64,000 nt of DNA from Sceloporus undulatus. Taxonomy: Eukaryota > Chordata > Lepidosauria > Squamata > Phrynosomatidae. Every line of letters starts with the position of its first letter. Positions within the stretch are counted from its first letter, which is position 1. A model generated the notes under the pieces. It ran no database searches and was not told the origin of the DNA. It was given only the letters and a program-made list of their open reading frames with translations. Both the position numbers and the translations under genes were made by a program. Location: the NCBI RefSeq assembly GCF_019175285.1, contig NC_056527.1, positions 104,956,970 to 105,020,969 on the forward strand, written 5' to 3'. Below, in pieces: positions 26,601-32,600 of the stretch.

Positions 26601-29600
26601 TAGAGTCATGCTGGAGGACCTAGAGATTCCTAGAGAGAACATATTAATCCAATATGTGAATAATCAAATCTGCAAAAGTGAAAGCTTCAAATGTGAAGAA
26701 CTGAATTTATTCGGTAGTGTTTTTTTAAATTGAAAAAATGTATTCTACTTTCACAATTTAGTTTTCCCCAGCATAGATTATGGGACCGGGCCTTTCCCTT
26801 GACATACCTGTGCACATGAAGATAGTGCAATTAGGCAATGGAGGAAAGACTGTAACCACAGAAACATTGGATTGGTCATCATGGCAAAGATCAGTAGTGT
26901 TGCCGCAGCCCAGATCCTGCGCTCTTGTATCCCATCTTCTCTTAACCTGTGTGGCATTTGCATCAATGACTACAGAGCATAGTGCAACAACAATGTTCTC
27001 CTTGACAGGTTTTCTGCAGCAATCTGAGAAGGCAATTAAACAAAGGCTGAGGTTAAAGCAGTTGTCTGCAAACTGGCACCCTCCCACTTTCTTGGATCAG
27101 ATCTCCCATTATCCCCATGATCTGGCTGTGCTGTCTGGGCATGATGGAAGATGCAGTCCAATATATCTGGAGAAGACTGGATGGAGAAGGCTGGATTAGG
27201 GCTTCACCCATCCTTCAGTAAGCCCCCCGCCTCCAAATTACTTCTTGGCTTGAACTTTAAAGGAGCTAGCCAAGTGCTGAACCAACTTTAGGGATGTGGA
27301 CCAGAAAGTTGGCTTGGTTTTTTAAAGTTTGGACTAAAACCCAGCACAGCTTTACTGTTCTGCTGACATGGAAGCAATCTTCAGCCACCATGTTAGTCAA
27401 AGGGGATTGAGCAAAAGGGTATTGAGCAAAGCAGTCTGTGTTATTACTTTGTCAGGCAACAGATCCGGTAGTATCAGCTTGGGTTTGGAATGGGATAAGA
27501 AAAAGAAGGCAATGTCAGGAACCCAGTTGGACTGATACCTGTATTTACTCACCAGGAGTTGTTGTAGGGGGCGGTGTAGTTATTGTGGTTGATTTCATTT
27601 TGCCTATGAGGAGAGGGGAAGGGGGAGAATTGAAAGTAAAGAGGAAGAGGAACATATATGGATTTATGCACAATGTGTATAACCTGTGTGGATTTATGTA
27701 CAATGTGGAATCTCATTGTAGATTGTACACAACATGACAATGAAACCAGAAAGAAACACCTTTTTACAAAGTCTTTTTATCATCACCTGCCCTTTTTTCC
27801 TTCTTGTCCTCTGTCCAGCTAGATTTTTTTTAGCTCATCAGCATGGAGTGAATGGCAATGGAGAGCTAGAGAAAAAAAGACTTTCAGTGCTGGTTTGCAG
27901 CAATGTTTCTGCAGTAAACAATACAATAAAGCTTCAACTGGAAAAAAGTGGTAATCTATTCTAGCTGATCCTACCATAGCTGTGTGTGCCTTCCTACAAC
28001 AGGAAAGGTAAGCAGCTCCTTCCAGACTCCCTTACTTAACCCAATATGAACAGTAAACAAGGAAAGCAGTTAAGTCTCCCTCACCAGCTCCCCCCAACAT
28101 GTTAAAAAAGCATAGATCTTTATGTTTGGCCACCAAATGGAAATCATAAGGAAAGTGGAAGCTGATGAATGGAAAGGGAACTAATTCCTAGAGGTATTTT
28201 GGAAGAAGCCTTCAGGTGGTCTTTAGACGGTTCAAAATGTTTTTGTTTACTTATGCATGGCTTACCTGACCTGTTTGTTTCATTCAACATATGCATATTG
28301 TTAGCTTTGGATAAGTTTGCTGGAATATGTTGAACTGCTCTTTTTGCAGTGTTGGAACCTATCCCTATTCTTTCCATGTTCTTTCTGACTCTGGTATCAA
28401 ATTTTCTGCCGAAGACGTAATGCCCATAAACACATCGACTTTGTTAAGAGAGGTAGACCTGTATAATAATTTTGCATCCCTATTTGCAACAATCTGCTTA
28501 GAAAAATTATTTTTGGACCTTTACTCCCAGAATCTTCCAGTCATCATAGGTAATGGGAGAAAGGTCCCCAAAAGTGGCTCTTTCAAACTGTGACACACAC
28601 ATGCACACAGAGACATTCTTCAAATGAAATCAGGCCAAAAAGTTCATAGATTTGTTTCCTACTAGACCTTCTACAGTGCTTCTTCAGAATGGAAAACGTC
28701 TCCATCTTCCATCTCTGCCTCCTCCCATCTGAGTTGGACTCCCCAGCTTTGTTCCACCCTAATTCTTGGCTAATACATACACACATACATGAACCTAAAC
28801 TGTCTTCTAAATGGACAAATGGAAATGGATAAATTAACACTTTTCCTCCAGGACAAATCAACTGAGAAATGGGAAACTGACAGGAGTACAATAGTGAGAT
28901 ATTTTGAAAAGAACAGGTAAAGGAATAATAATATTCATTATATAAATAAAGCAGCTTATGTTAAGCAATATATAAGAAACAAGAGATGATTACCCAATGT
29001 TACCGGTTTATTATTATGGAAACAAAATTTACTGATTATCTCACATACAGGATGTTTCGCTTTAAATATTACTTAAAGAGGAAGAGGTGGTGGTTATAAC
29101 TCTGAAGAGGTGAATATATTGATATAGCATGTTTAGACCTTACCAACTGTAGTAATAAGATTATTTTCTGGGAGAACTTTTTTATAATGTACAAATCTAT
29201 TTTTACAGTACCGCCATCATCTCTGTAGTGCCAAAGTAAGAGTCTGCAGCTAGAACTCTATATAATTTGCACGTAAAACCATCTCTGAATAATCCTTGTC
29301 TAAGAAGACCGTATGAAATACATGGGGTTGCCATAAGTCAACAAGTGACTGAAGAGACATACACACACACAATGTATGGTTTGCTCCACCCTCTAGAGGT
29401 CCATAGGGCAACCACATTATCTCCAATTGAGCTTTGTAAATTAGAGATGAGGGAGAGGTGTAACCTTGACCATATGTATCATCTTGCCCTGTGATGAGGA
29501 AGATGGATGTGTGTGCCTTCAGGTTCCTTGCTCACCTATGGTGACCTCATGCATTTCATAGGGTTTTCTCAGGCAAGGAATACTCAGGGGTGGTATGCCA

Positions 29601-32600
29601 TTGCCTTCCCCTGAATTATAGCCTACAGGGCCTGCTATTCCTTAGCAACCTGCCTTCCAGGAATTACTAACCAAGCATGATCCTTTCTAGCTTCCAAGAG
29701 CAGATGGGATTTGATGGCTTCACCAGGAAGATTTGATCACCCTACAAATAAAGAGATGTGTGATAAAACAGTTGCCCAAAGCCTCAAAGTAGCTTTCCAG
29801 GCAGAAATTCAACAGGTGATTTTCACCCCTTTCTGCATATTTGTGTTAGGGAACTGCACATGAAATTGTTTGCTGTGCCTTTGCTAAAAATACTGGAGCC
29901 TCTGTGGGGAGCAAACATACATACAAATATAGAATGAAAAGCAATGACGATCTTAGCTGTCAGAGAGCCCCTCCTCAGTCTAGGAGCAACATTTTAGCAG
30001 CAGCTTACCTTGTTGTCCAGGCAGAAGGAGCAACAGGAGCACCTGGCAAAGAAAAGGCAGGTTGTAAAAGACGGGGGTCTCCCACATTTTTTGGGGGGGG
30101 GGGGGGGATTTTGGAGGAGAAGGTCTGGTTAACAGAAGTTGCATACCCTTCAACTGTCCCAGTTTGACAAGGACAGTCCCAATTAACCCTCTGCCATCCC
30201 ACTTTTTCAGCTGCTTTTAAAATGTCTCAGTTTCTCCCTCCTCCCGCTTTCCCCTTTTCCTCAGCTTATTTCATTTGCTGCAAACTGACTTCAAAGTAGT
30301 TTGCACTCAACTCAAAAGGAGGGAGAGAGAAGATAGGGGTAGGATCTCATATTTATTTGTTTATTTATATTCTGCCAACACAAGATTCAAGGTGGCGTAC
30401 AACGTTTTCAAAGTATAATACAGTTTAAAAACTTTCAATACAAAAGTTAAAACACAATTAAACTATATTTCTGTTTGTAAAAACAAGTTAAAACAATTTG
30501 AAACAGCATTAAAAACAAGTTTAAAACACCATTTAAAAATATAAAAACACAACACCTCCCCCATTTATCTGCCACAACACTTAAAACCAAAAGGATGGAA
30601 AGACAACAGGGAAGGGTCCAAGTGGACCTTCCAGGGAAGGGAATTTCCATAGCTTGGGAACAGCAACCAAGAAGGCTCTCTCTTGTGTCCTCACCAAACA
30701 CTCCTGGAATGACATTGGGACAAAGAGAAGGCCTTCTTCTAAAGATCTTAGAGCATGGTCAGACTTGTACAGGGAGGTCCAAATCTTGCCCTGTAGACTC
30801 AAGCAAAAGCAAACCGATGCAGCCTTTTCTAGCTTGTGTGTTCTTTCTCATAAGTAATATTTGCCATCTCAACCACACTCTGGTGTTGCTTAGCCACACA
30901 TCTTCTGGTTTCCATCTGTGAAATGTTGGAAGGTAAGATGCTGCCATTCTGTATTGTTTCTTTTATTGAATACCCTTCGGTCCTGTTCATATAGGCGGGC
31001 TACTTGTGTGAGTTGTTATTCATGCAAATTTGGCCAACAACTTCATAATATGCAAACTGTACTCTGTAATATCAGTGGTTTGGACTTTGACTCCTCCTGT
31101 ATTTTTCTCTGTTCCTCTCCAATGTTGCTAAACACTTACTATATCTCAACATCTTTTTTTGTTTTCTGAGAGGTGTATGTGCACCTATGTAGAGGGGGAA
31201 ATTATTTTAGGCCTCCAGAGAGATCATATATTTTGCATTTAGGGTCATATCCCTGCTAATCTGTAACTTAGTTTATTTTCTACCTACCTAATATCCTGCC
31301 TTTCTCCCAATAAGGGATCCAAGGCAGCTCATAACAACAGATCCTAAAACAAATTAAGTTGAAACAGTTAATAACACAAACATTTAAAATAAATAATTAA
31401 GCAAACGATAATATTTTTTAAAAAAATTAATTTTAAACAGGCTCGGGTGAGCCAAAGTGGAAAAAGACCAGAAAAAGGTGGTTGCCTTTGGGGGACAGAG
31501 TAGTCTCCAAACAGGACCAGGTTTGGGTCTCCTGATGTAGTTGAATAAACACCGTGGTCTGTCTTTATCTTTTACAATGGGGTGGGCAATGGCAGAAGGG
31601 ACAAGACAATATTTGGCCCATATATATCCTGCAGGTTCCATGGGCATATCTAGGGACATTGGGAGTGATGTCGTGTCATTTCGGGTAGCCATTTTATGGT
31701 GTGGAGGGAGAAGGACACAGGCTCTGGGTGGCTGCGAAAGTTAAGTCAACTCACCATGTTTGGTGAGGACACAAGAAGCCTTCTTGGTGGCTGCTCCCAA
31801 GTGGTGGAATTCCTTTCCCATGGGTGCTTCAGTTGACCCCTCTCTGCTCTCTTTATGGTGGCAGGCAATGACCTTCTAATTTAGGATTTTGTCTTACATG
31901 AATCATGTGGCAGAATGGATTTTTAATGCATACTCTCCAACTGTCCTAATTGGGCAGGGACAGGCCTGAATAATCCTCCATATTTTCATCATTTTAAAGT
32001 GTCCCAATTTCACTCTGCTCCTCTCACTTTCTCTTTGTCCTCAACTTAAAAAATTGACCCCAAAGGCTTATCCATGGACTTATCAACGGATCAATGTACA
32101 TACTGTACTTTGACTCTTGTTTTAAAAGGGAACCATAAACTGATAAAAGGCAAGAGCATAATCTCTCCTGGATGCAGACCTCCTTCTATTTTATCATCTG
32201 TCCAGCCTTTATAATGATTTCTAGTACACTCTGGAGTAAGACAGTGGTTTTTATTGAGTGCCCTTCCTGAGTTGCTATCACAAAATATATTCCCCACATC
32301 ACANNNNNNNNNNCACAAGAGTCACACACCTGTAACCTGCTGTCCAGGTGTATTTGAGCATCTGGTGGCTCACTGAATAGATGCTGTTTGTGATAAACAC
32401 AATTAAATCACAGAAGACAAGAGTGAAGGTTTATAGTACAAACACATATGTGTAATACATTCAGAACTCTGCTTGGACTCACCAACATCCACACACCCCT
32501 TGCCTGCTTCAATAGAACCCCCACCTCTTGTCCCCATACAGTCATCCTAGGGAAGGAAGCATGGACAGGCAATGAAAATGATGATAATGATGATGATGGT

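Noticed and set aside
26780-27199. 139-residue plus-strand ORF
   Set aside because: Antisense shadow of PTPRH exon 4.
31741-31765. ATG|GTGAGT upstream of PTPRH exon 2 as an alternative first exon
   Set aside because: It would leave an unusually short signal peptide; the 33410-33460 exon gives a complete one.
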